Shown here in pieces: positions 16,072 to 22,903 of a stretch of 33,699 nt of DNA. The notes under the pieces were generated by a model. That model made no database searches and was not told the origin of the DNA. It saw nothing but the letters and a program-made list of their open reading frames with translations. The DNA lies in the IMG/VR virus record IMGVR_UViG_3300034109_000706, positions 1 through 33,699 of that record; one strand, 5' to 3'. Source of the DNA: a virus. Every line of letters begins with the position of its first letter. Position 1 is the first letter of the stretch. The position numbers and the translations under genes are program-made.

Positions 16072-16902
16072 ATGTCAGTTATCGAAAAAGTAAAACCGAT
16101 TGTTGTTGATGGTGTTGAATTTTATGTATCTAACGATGGTAAAGAATCTGGAATGAGTATTTCAGGATTAGCTAATTTTTTATCATTAGACCGAAAAGCT
16201 ATTAGTTATATGGTTGATAAGCTGTTATCTGATGATGGGAACGGAGAGCTACCAAAATGCCTGAAACCCTTTACTGGTATGGGTTTCATGGTGGGAATAG
16301 TCGGAAATAATAATGCAAAAATTATTCCTGCTAGATTATGTGAAGGATTACTTTACTATTATGCTTATGAATCAACAAATGTTTCTGATGAGGTAAGAAA
16401 AAAAGCTACTGATATACATAGACAAGCCGCACAAGTTGGTTTACATGAAACGTTTAAAAAAGTATCTGGTTATATTGAAGAGAATAATGAAACTAAGTTA
16501 TTAGAACAATTTAAACAGTTATACTCAGAGCTTAAATCATTAAATGAATTTGCAAGTGAATATAAAGCAATTAAGAATACTACAACTACATTTATGCCAG
16601 GTTGTGCAGAACTATTAGATGACATAGTTACTAATGATGACAACTTATTATTACCAACTGAAACTGGAGCATTATCAATTGAAGGTTGGTTGCATAGCAA
16701 AGGTATTACATTAACTGCAACTAAGTTTAGACAACTTGCTCATATGACTTCTGCTACATTTAAATCAATGGTTAAACAAGATCCTGGTAGAACTCACTTT
16801 AAATTAGCTAATGGTAAAACTAAATATAATGTTAGTGTTTATGAACCACAGCATTTTGCTATAATTCAAATGTGTTTAGGTAAAATATTACATGATGATT
16901 AA
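16072..16902 (+). CDS. Regulator-like protein with predicted N-terminal HTH (paralogue of 677-1480)
   Basis: This 276-residue protein matches the product of 677-1480 over its whole length. It has VEFYVSNDGKESGMSISGLA with a helix-turn-helix-like LSLDRKAISYMVDKLL (about residues 20-58), a middle YYYAYES segment and an R-K-K-A-T-D-I-H-R-Q-A-A helix. Its C-terminal domain runs from SIEGWLHSKGITLTATKFRQ to KYNVSVYEPQHFAIIQMCL. Such C-terminal domains occur, from memory, in cyanobacterial prophage-like proteins of unproven function. The gene has its own near-consensus promoter and is bracketed by terminators, so it can be expressed apart from the late operon. A lysogeny, superinfection or host-takeover role is inference. 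The dispersed motif occurs at 16393-16403. Confidence 0.8.
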   Translation: MSVIEKVKPIVVDGVEFYVSNDGKESGMSISGLANFLSLDRKAISYMVDKLLSDDGNGELPKCLKPFTGMGFMVGIVGNNNAKIIPARLCEGLLYYYAYESTNVSDEVRKKATDIHRQAAQVGLHETFKKVSGYIEENNETKLLEQFKQLYSELKSLNEFASEYKAIKNTTTTFMPGCAELLDDIVTNDDNLLLPTETGALSIEGWLHSKGITLTATKFRQLAHMTSATFKSMVKQDPGRTHFKLANGKTKYNVSVYEPQHFAIIQMCLGKILHDD

Positions 16903-16933
16903 TAACGACACTTTAAATAAATAGATAAAACTA

Positions 16934-16961
16934 AATCCACTAGCAATCAAGTTAGTGGATT
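16934..16961. terminator. Hairpin terminator candidate between convergent units
   Basis: AATCCACTA (16934-16942) and TAGTGGATT (16953-16961) form a perfect 9-bp stem with a 10-base loop. It lies between the end of the regulator-like gene and the convergent reverse-strand operon. The T-run after the stem is interrupted, so efficiency is uncertain. The A-rich left flank could allow action in the other direction. Confidence 0.6.
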
Positions 16962-16970
16962 ATTAGTATG

Positions 16971-17006
16971 TTATTTACTTCGTTATTTACTTCGTTATTT
17001 ACTTCG
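16971..17006. repeat. Three tandem copies of a 12-bp repeat
   Basis: TTATTTACTTCG is repeated exactly three times at 16971-16982, 16983-16994 and 16995-17006. It lies in the non-coding stretch between convergent transcription units. It could be a protein-binding iteron or a replication-slippage product. There are no spacers, so it is not a CRISPR array. Confidence 0.9.
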
Positions 17007-17065
17007 TTTAAGTCTTACTATTAACAGTAGATAAACTAATCTAGATATACCGTTATATCTCATAT

Positions 17066-17254
17066 TTAGTGACTCATCCTAACTAAGTTACGTAAATCAA
17101 ACAGTAGGTTAACTAACTCACTTAACTTAGTTACAGAATGGGTGCGGATCTCAGGACTAATTAATAAACTAGTTACATTAGGAGTATTAGTAACTGTAGT
17201 TGCTGCAAATGTAGATAATCTTCTGTTAGCTAATGCTTCTTTAATCTTATTCAT
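17066..17254 (-). CDS. Small unknown protein at the end of the MazG/ClpP operon
   Basis: This 62-residue protein has a basic N-terminus (MNKIKEALANRRLSTF) and a helical C-terminus (KLSELVNLLFDLRNLVRMSH). No family is recognised. The main evidence is the 4-base ATGA overlap with the stop of the MazG-like gene (17251-17254), the same coupling used throughout this operon. It is the last gene of the leftward unit before the repeat region. Confidence 0.6.
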   Translation of the reverse strand: MNKIKEALANRRLSTFAATTVTNTPNVTSLLISPEIRTHSVTKLSELVNLLFDLRNLVRMSH

Positions 17255-17730
17255 CTATTGTCACCACTACCTTTTAATGTGTTGTTTACATCACGTTTAG
17301 TTAACTTAGCTACGTTAATCTCAATTAACTCTTCTATAGTTAAGTTAAGTTGTTTTAATTCATTTATTATAAAGTCATGATAACTAAGCAGTGTAAATAC
17401 ACAATCAGTTGTATTATTATCACCTCTATATAGTCGCTTTAAAAATCCCGCTAACTGCAATGATAATTCACTAACTGATAATAAATTATCAAACTCAAAT
17501 TTTAAAGCTGATTTTAATGGAGGAAATCCTACTTTATTTAATGCTAATACTAAATAAGCTAGTAAATCACCTAACTCTTTTTTCTTACCTTCAACAGTAT
17601 CTGCTAAATTATATTCATTAAGTTCTTCTATTAATCCTGCAATATAAACAGTCAATTTGCTTCGCTCATCTGCAATTGCATATTTATCGCTAAAGTTAAT
17701 TAACCAAGTTGAGTATTCATTTAGATTCAT
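17251..17730 (-). CDS. MazG-like nucleotide pyrophosphohydrolase
   Basis: The 159-residue product carries the MazG/all-alpha NTP pyrophosphohydrolase signature: EELNE (residues 35-39) on one helix and KELGD (E52, D55) on the next. These acidic residues bind Mg2+ in the family. Residues 22-62 form the core, and the C-terminus has the usual NVAKLTKRD-type end. Phage MazG proteins hydrolyse (d)NTPs or related nucleotides and may alter the host nucleotide pool or the ppGpp response; the substrate here is unknown. The gene is coupled by ATGA overlaps on both sides, to the ClpP-like gene and to the small downstream gene. It carries the dispersed motif at 17578-17588. Confidence 0.85.
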   Translation of the reverse strand: MNLNEYSTWLINFSDKYAIADERSKLTVYIAGLIEELNEYNLADTVEGKKKELGDLLAYLVLALNKVGFPPLKSALKFEFDNLLSVSELSLQLAGFLKRLYRGDNNTTDCVFTLLSYHDFIINELKQLNLTIEELIEINVAKLTKRDVNNTLKGSGDNR

Positions 17731-18233
17731 ATAATTTCACTAATAAGTCCTAATTCTAAAGCTTGTTGTGCAGTTAAATATGTATCTTTCAACATCATAT
17801 TGCTAGTTAACTTAGTGTCTTTATAACACTCCATACAATATGACTCTAATTTATCCCACCAATCAATTACATTCTTAGTTCCAGTTAAATCATGATTAAT
17901 ACTACCTCTTAATTCATGTACCATAAATGTTGTATAACTACTACACTTACTAGTAGCTGCACATAATAATAATGTACCACCACTAGCTACATAACCTTCT
18001 GCAATAATAGTTATATTAAGTGAACTACGTTTAATAACTTCATACATCTTAAGTGAACTAGTTACACATCCACCATAACAATCTAGATAAATAGTAATTG
18101 ATTTATCAGCAGATGATTTTAAATTAGATTCTAATTCACGCAATAGATAAACAAACTTAGTTGATGATAAGTTATTAATGTTTCCAGTAAAATATAAATC
18201 AGTACCTTTATAGAAGCATTCAAATTCGGACAT
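17727..18233 (-). CDS. ClpP-like serine protease
   Basis: The 168-residue product shows the ClpP fold landmarks: ITIYLDCYGGCVTSSLKMYEVI (about 46-67), then IIAEGYVASGGTLLLCAATSK with the probable nucleophile Ser84, then TTFMVHE with His106, and MLKDTYLTAQQALELGLI with Asp150. The order and spacing of Ser, His and Asp fit ClpP. Phage members act as prohead proteases or as accessory or modified ClpP subunits. No capsid gene is adjacent, so a prohead role is not supported by context. The gene is coupled by ATGA to the MazG-like gene and overlaps the small gene upstream. The length is close to a ClpP core without its N-terminal loop region. Confidence 0.85.
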   Translation of the reverse strand: MSEFECFYKGTDLYFTGNINNLSSTKFVYLLRELESNLKSSADKSITIYLDCYGGCVTSSLKMYEVIKRSSLNITIIAEGYVASGGTLLLCAATSKCSSYTTFMVHELRGSINHDLTGTKNVIDWWDKLESYCMECYKDTKLTSNMMLKDTYLTAQQALELGLISEII

Positions 18234-18321
18234 TATCTACCTCATTTATTAACTTAGTTAACTCATCTTCAGTTAGGACTACACTACTATCATCACCTAC
18301 TTTAATCAACTGATATATCAT
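18220..18321 (-). CDS. 33-residue coupled small protein
   Basis: The ATG at 18321 overlaps the stop of the DUF551-like gene (ATGA at 18318-18321). The 33-residue product MIYQLIKVGDDSS... LTEDELTKLINEVDNVRI ends 14 bases inside the ClpP-like gene. It therefore bridges what would otherwise be an 84-base gap in an operon whose other genes all overlap. The distal part looks like a single amphipathic helix (TEDELTKLINEV). No function can be assigned. Confidence 0.6.
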   Translation of the reverse strand: MIYQLIKVGDDSSVVLTEDELTKLINEVDNVRI

Positions 18322-18590
18322 AGACGTAATAAAACAGGGAGATTGGCGAAATTAGGACAATAACACCATTCAATTACAGGTGTATTAATTAAACTTGCAG
18401 GTATTTGTTGATTTATGTAAAATTCTCGATCTTTAAAGTTATAATTTCCATTATTAATTACTAATTTACCAGCACGCCATATTACCTTAATTAATAAATT
18501 TTTACTATAAGGATAACTACTATAGTTATCATCAGGTAACATCTCATCTACACTAAACCATTCTAATTCTATTACTTGTTTCTTACTCAT
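18318..18590 (-). CDS. DUF551-like protein
   Basis: The 90-residue product begins with EWFSVDEMLPDDN, continues with a strand of the type LLIKVIWRAGKLV, and ends with VIEWCYCP. This is the W-x-S-V-x-x-x-L-P ... V-x-x-W-x-x-x-P layout of DUF551, a small family common in phages and without known function. It is the first gene of the leftward operon. It faces the rightward tail gene at 18635 across a 44-base gap that must hold both promoters. I could not define those promoters confidently. Confidence 0.7.
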   Translation of the reverse strand: MSKKQVIELEWFSVDEMLPDDNYSSYPYSKNLLIKVIWRAGKLVINNGNYNFKDREFYINQQIPASLINTPVIEWCYCPNFANLPVLLRL

Positions 18591-18634
18591 ACTTGTTACA
18601 CTTGTAATTGACGGAGTTATACACTTTAATTAAC

Positions 18635-19120
18635 ATGACTTGCGAATTATCAACAACTAGTTTAATCAAGAATCTATATATAGAATGTCAAACACCTATA
18701 TTAGATCAATTCAGCATAACTAATAGAGCTACATTTAGTAGTGTTAGTTATTTAGTTATTCCAGTTATATCATCTAATTATACTAGATTATTAACCGAAC
18801 GATCAGAATTAGTAGATACATTAAATACCGCATTTATTAGACCTAAACCTGTGCGAGTTGGATTTACTGTACGTATAGTTAACAATGATTGGAATGTACA
18901 TCGTTGTCTAGAGTTTCTAGCTATTAGTAGTGTTACTAGTAGTTACAATAACTATATTCCAGTAACTGTAATTGATTATGTGCGACCTGAAGTAACTGAT
19001 GCTACTGCTACAGTTCGTAAAGGTATGCTAACTTTATCTGCTGGTAATGGTAGAACTGGTAACTATACTGAAGATTATGAGATTACATTTAATGAAATAA
19101 CTAAACGAGTGATAATGTAA
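18635..19120 (+). CDS. Probable tail protein upstream of the hub
   Basis: The ATG at 18635 (MTCELSTTSLIKNLYI) is preferred. A TTG at 18608 would add nine residues but lacks a ribosome site. The product is 161 residues, beta-rich in the middle (VRVGFTVRIVNNDWNVHRCLEF) and ends EDYEITFNEITKRVIM. I recognise no named family. It lies directly upstream of the large hub-like gene. In siphoviruses that position often holds a distal-tail or tail-tip adaptor, so such a role is plausible by synteny only. Confidence 0.55.
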   Translation: MTCELSTTSLIKNLYIECQTPILDQFSITNRATFSSVSYLVIPVISSNYTRLLTERSELVDTLNTAFIRPKPVRVGFTVRIVNNDWNVHRCLEFLAISSVTSSYNNYIPVTVIDYVRPEVTDATATVRKGMLTLSAGNGRTGNYTEDYEITFNEITKRVIM

Positions 19121-19137
19121 AGGACAAAGTCAACATT

Positions 19138-21801
19138 ATGTTTATTCTTACTAATACAGATTTACCGGAATTAGCAACTACATACTATAACAGTTGTATT
19201 AATAGCATTCTTAAACAATCAACTAGTTTAACTAATAGTGGTTTAATATCGAAGCTATTTAGTAATGTAACTACAACTATTACAACTGTAACTGCGGGAA
19301 TTAATGGAACATACGAATTAACTACTGATACATTACCTGATTTAATAACAACTACAAATGGAACATTCACATTAGCTAAGGATATTAATAACCCTGTTAA
19401 TGGTGAGTTTATTTACATTAATAATAAAGTAGTTATTTATAGTGCAGTTAATTTAATTAATGTAACTGTATTTAGTTCACCAATAGTTAATTCACTTAGA
19501 ATACCTACTATAAATGGATTAGCAGGATTGCCAGTTCTATCTAACATAACTATTAGTGAATCATTTCAAGATCATCCAACTGCATCTATTAGTTTAGTTA
19601 CTAGCGTTAATTACATTGCTCAAGTTAGAAGTCTATTTAGAGTAAGTAGTTTATTTAATCTCAGTAAATATCAGTTTGTAGTTAATAGTTATAATGAAGA
19701 GTTATCTAGTGATGATGATATATTAAGAGTTAATATTAACCTACGTGGTAAATGGGATAACTATGTTAATTATCCAATAGCACTTAATAATACAACTGAT
19801 ATTAACAATAACTTTCAAGATCCAGAATGTTCAATTGATGCAACTGAAATAGCTAAAACTAAGAAGTACGTAACTATTAATGAAGTTGCTGCTAAAAGTG
19901 GAGCTAGGATAACTGGCATTGAAGGAACTGTAATTGTAGATAAATCAGATAATAATGCAACTGTAACATTAGGTAGTTTAATTAATGAATACCTTGATAT
20001 TAATTCTGCATTTGTTGATTACAATAAACCTGATGTAATAGTATGTAGAAAACTTAATGCTGTTACTAGTTGGACATATAATAGTGATAAGATATTAAGT
20101 AACTTTAATACTACTATTAATCGTAATTTACCATTACCAATTAACGGTAGTTACGGATCAATCAATAACAACATCAGTTACACATCGTTAGTTCCAACAA
20201 CTATAACTAATCGTGTAACATCACTAACTGCTGAAAATACATTTATCATTCCATATCCAACTATCTACAATTACACAACTCCTGATAACTTTAATGACGC
20301 TGGTAATATAGTTATTGAGGAAGCAACTAAGAATATTCAATCTAAGTTTGAAAATCGTAAACCAGTTAAACGTACTTATATTAAAGGTGATTTAGATGCA
20401 GCAACTTGTCCATCTAACATAACTAGACTTAAAACACTTGATCTTAATCATGATAAGAGTGGTGTAACTAAAACTATTATAGATATAACTGAAGAAGATA
20501 ATAATCCAATAAGTGAAGTTACGCGACGTTATGGATTTGCATATACATCATGGGATATCACATTAATTAGTGGTGGAAGTATTGAATTAGATAGTGCTGC
20601 TACTAATTGGTGGACACTAATTGAAGAAACTAAAACTACATATAACTATGATAATAAAACTGGATATCTACTTGGTTATGATTTAACTGGACGTAAACTA
20701 ATTCGCGCCAATATAGAAGGTGATGATAGATATACTCAAGAATATCAACTTGCAGTTAACGATGGTGAAACTCCATCTAGTGCGGATACTGCAACTTATA
20801 ACACTTATCAATTTAAGTTTGTTCGTGTTACAGGAGCTAAGAGATATGAGTTAGCTCAACATAGAGATTACTATCGTCAATTTGGACAACAATCTAAGTT
20901 TATTAAACAATGCAATAAAGATGGTTCTAGTAGTTATGTAGCAGATCCAACTTATATTGAACCTATGTTTGTAATAGCTGAAGCAGAACAATATAGTTGT
21001 TTCTTAAGTGTTGATAATCCACTTAATTTAGAACGCGAATCAGGAGATCCAGTTGAACCACCATTAACTAGTGGTCAGGAGACATATAATAGAACATTCC
21101 TTAAAATACTACCATCTAAGAATAGTGCTAAACAACAGAACTTCCGTAGTGACTATCAAGGTGAAGACACTTATATCTCATATACAAGTAACTTTACATC
21201 ACAAGATCCTGGATTTCGTGCAGTTACTGAAGAAACAAGTAGTTCAACTAATACAGGAATACCACCTGTACATACTCGTAAACCACCTAAATATGAATTA
21301 ATTGAACCTAAGAAAGAAGAAGATAAAGTTACTAATAATTATAGATATGTTTATTGGACAACCCCTTATACTGGTGGTTATCCTAGAACTGGTAGTTATA
21401 ACTTCGATAAAGCTAAGAATATAAGTGAAGTAACTGCTGCTGTTAATAATCAACTTAGAATAGATGATATTAGAAATACATTAACATCAACTATGACTAT
21501 TCCATATAACGGTAGTATTACAACTGGAGATAAAGTAACTGTTATATTTAATGGACTTCAATGTTATAGAAGAGTAGTTAGTATAACTCATTCTATAATA
21601 CAAGAGTTTACTAATGTTGGTATTGAAACTACAGCAGTAACTAATTTAACTATGGGTATTGATAGAGATATTAGTGTTAGTAGTAAAAAAGAAAAGATAG
21701 TTAAACCCGTTAAACCAACACCTAAAACCCCATCTGATGTTTATGCTGAAGGATTTAAATTAGGTTCATTATTACCAAATACACTAGGACGTGGATCATG
21801 A
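19138..21801 (+). CDS. Probable tail hub / tail tip protein
   Basis: The 887-residue product starts with MFILTNTDLPEL and has a good ribosome site (AAAGGACAAAG). About residues 120-230 (LAGLPVLSNITISESFQDHP to LRVNINLRGKWDNYVNYPI) and the C-terminal stretch about 780-840 (TSTMTIPYNGSITTGDKVTV, then RRVVSITHSI) resemble hub-domain strands of tail baseplate/tip proteins. In those, a beta domain with GDKVTV and a following R-V-V-S-I-T-H-S-I is usual. No lysozyme or peptidase domain is seen. It probably forms the distal ring that binds the fibres encoded downstream. The next small gene overlaps its stop by ATGA. Confidence 0.6.
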   Translation: MFILTNTDLPELATTYYNSCINSILKQSTSLTNSGLISKLFSNVTTTITTVTAGINGTYELTTDTLPDLITTTNGTFTLAKDINNPVNGEFIYINNKVVIYSAVNLINVTVFSSPIVNSLRIPTINGLAGLPVLSNITISESFQDHPTASISLVTSVNYIAQVRSLFRVSSLFNLSKYQFVVNSYNEELSSDDDILRVNINLRGKWDNYVNYPIALNNTTDINNNFQDPECSIDATEIAKTKKYVTINEVAAKSGARITGIEGTVIVDKSDNNATVTLGSLINEYLDINSAFVDYNKPDVIVCRKLNAVTSWTYNSDKILSNFNTTINRNLPLPINGSYGSINNNISYTSLVPTTITNRVTSLTAENTFIIPYPTIYNYTTPDNFNDAGNIVIEEATKNIQSKFENRKPVKRTYIKGDLDAATCPSNITRLKTLDLNHDKSGVTKTIIDITEEDNNPISEVTRRYGFAYTSWDITLISGGSIELDSAATNWWTLIEETKTTYNYDNKTGYLLGYDLTGRKLIRANIEGDDRYTQEYQLAVNDGETPSSADTATYNTYQFKFVRVTGAKRYELAQHRDYYRQFGQQSKFIKQCNKDGSSSYVADPTYIEPMFVIAEAEQYSCFLSVDNPLNLERESGDPVEPPLTSGQETYNRTFLKILPSKNSAKQQNFRSDYQGEDTYISYTSNFTSQDPGFRAVTEETSSSTNTGIPPVHTRKPPKYELIEPKKEEDKVTNNYRYVYWTTPYTGGYPRTGSYNFDKAKNISEVTAAVNNQLRIDDIRNTLTSTMTIPYNGSITTGDKVTVIFNGLQCYRRVVSITHSIIQEFTNVGIETTAVTNLTMGIDRDISVSSKKEKIVKPVKPTPKTPSDVYAEGFKLGSLLPNTLGRGS

Positions 21802-21968
21802 ACGACTATATGAAGTTACTAGAAGATGAGTTAAGAAGACTAGTTAAGAATAAGGTTACAGTTAATGTAGTTAATAGTAATTATGTTATTGATGTTAGAG
21901 GTAAACAAATAACTGTACCTCTAACAAATACAACAACCGTAAGAAAAAATAGTATTAAGAGTAAGTAG
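21798..21968 (+). CDS. 56-residue protein coupled to the tail hub gene
   Basis: The ATG at 21798 overlaps the hub stop (ATGA at 21798-21801). The product MNDYMKLLEDELRRLVKNKV... is 56 residues and ends KNSIKSK. It has a charged N-terminal helix followed by beta-type residues (VTVNVVNSNYVIDVRG). Its last 14 bases overlap the convergent gene 21955-22374. It carries a copy of the dispersed motif at 21939-21949. It may be a small tail-tip or chaperone protein; the role is unknown. Confidence 0.6.
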   Translation: MNDYMKLLEDELRRLVKNKVTVNVVNSNYVIDVRGKQITVPLTNTTTVRKNSIKSK

Positions 21969-22374
21969 CGTCCTCGTATTTAAACCTACTATAATAACGT
22001 TCCTCTACTATATGTTTCTCACTATTTAATACACCATGTAATTTAATATTTCCCTCTTTAATTTGTTGATCTAATGCTAATTTAAGTAAAACTAAATCTA
22101 TGTTATGTTTAGTAACTAGTTCATCTAAGGTATAACCTTTAGGTAAACTAGCTTCTTTTAACTGTAATTTAAATAGATCAAGTAATACTGGTTGCACATA
22201 ATCACTATGGCGTAATAAATAGGCGCGATTAATTGATTGTTCTATTTCTAATTTAAGCGTCTCTTCTTTTTTCTTACATTCATAAAGTTCATTTAATTGA
22301 GTTAAATAAACTGGTTTATTATCAACTAACATTAGTTGAAGTAGTTCATTGATTGCTTTATCTAGATTATTCAT
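21955..22374 (-). CDS. Unknown helical protein
   Basis: This 139-residue protein is strongly helical and charged: DKAINELLQLMLVDNKPVYL, then a Cys-Lys-Lys-Lys-containing helix and LLDLFKLQLKEASLPKGYTL. I recognise no family. It is the last of three leftward genes joined by ATGA overlaps and converges with the small hub-linked gene. It carries the dispersed motif in its Lys run (22267-22277). Regulatory or host-interaction roles would fit a reverse-strand accessory gene, without direct evidence. Confidence 0.6.
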   Translation of the reverse strand: MNNLDKAINELLQLMLVDNKPVYLTQLNELYECKKKEETLKLEIEQSINRAYLLRHSDYVQPVLLDLFKLQLKEASLPKGYTLDELVTKHNIDLVLLKLALDQQIKEGNIKLHGVLNSEKHIVEERYYSRFKYEDATYS

Positions 22375-22622
22375 AGTGCGTTAAGTATGTCAAGGTAACT
22401 AACAAGTTTAATATCAGTAATAACATCTGGTAGATCACAGAATCTCACATTTAAATAATCTTCAACTAATCCATAATAACGTACTGTATTATAACCATTA
22501 GCTTTTAAATAAATACCAATATTGTGTAGTGTAGCTGTTCTATCAGGTGATCCTTCTAATGGTGGTAATTTACCATTTAAAACATTATTAATAACGTCTC
22601 TAACTTGTTGTTTAGTTATCAT
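22371..22622 (-). CDS. Small protein, paralogue of 22619-22867 at its C-terminus
   Basis: This 83-residue protein begins MITKQQVRDVINNVLNGKLP and ends VSYLDILNAL. The neighbour encoded at 22619-22867 has the same overall pattern (an initial helix, a central strand-turn region with RL/AT and Y, then SYLDIL at the end) and a nearly identical 3-prime DNA sequence. Both overlap their neighbours by ATGA. No known domain is recognised. The two probably arose by duplication. Confidence 0.6.
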   Translation of the reverse strand: MITKQQVRDVINNVLNGKLPPLEGSPDRTATLHNIGIYLKANGYNTVRYYGLVEDYLNVRFCDLPDVITDIKLVSYLDILNAL

Positions 22623-22650
22623 AGTTTATCTAATATGTCAAGGTAACTAA
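22386..22650 (-). repeat. 17-bp repeat at the 3-prime ends of two adjacent paralogous genes
   Basis: TATGTCAAGGTAACTAA occurs exactly at 22386-22402 and at 22634-22650, in each case encoding the (V/L)SYLDI end of a small gene on the reverse strand. Confidence 0.85.
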
Positions 22651-22867
22651 GTTGTGGTAATTCTTTAACAGCAGATAGATTTATTATTTCTACATTACAA
22701 GTTTTCTCTAACCAAGCTATTGTAGTCATATTAAATGGGTTAGCTATAGCGGACATTTGATTATAAGTACGTCCACTTAATCTAATTGATGTAGGTCTAT
22801 TACCACTTTCTTTATAAAAACATCGAATTAAATTGCGGATATATGATTGAGCTTCTTGTAAGTTCAT
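22619..22867 (-). CDS. Small protein, paralogue of 22371-22622 at its C-terminus
   Basis: This 82-residue protein begins MNLQEAQSYIRNLIRCFYKE, followed by GRTYNQMSAIANPFNMTTIAWL and the end LSYLDILDKL. It is the first gene of the three-gene leftward set and faces the fibre gene across 36 bases, which should contain divergent promoters. A reverse-strand TTGTCA with TATATG 17 bases further is a weak candidate. No family is recognised. Confidence 0.6.
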   Translation of the reverse strand: MNLQEAQSYIRNLIRCFYKESGNRPTSIRLSGRTYNQMSAIANPFNMTTIAWLEKTCNVEIINLSAVKELPQLSYLDILDKL

Positions 22868-22903
22868 ATATTATAATTACTCATATACACTATTTTCTTA
22901 CTC

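Noticed and set aside
16971-17006. CRISPR-like array
   Set aside because: The three 12-bp units are directly adjacent without spacers, and no cas-like gene is present.
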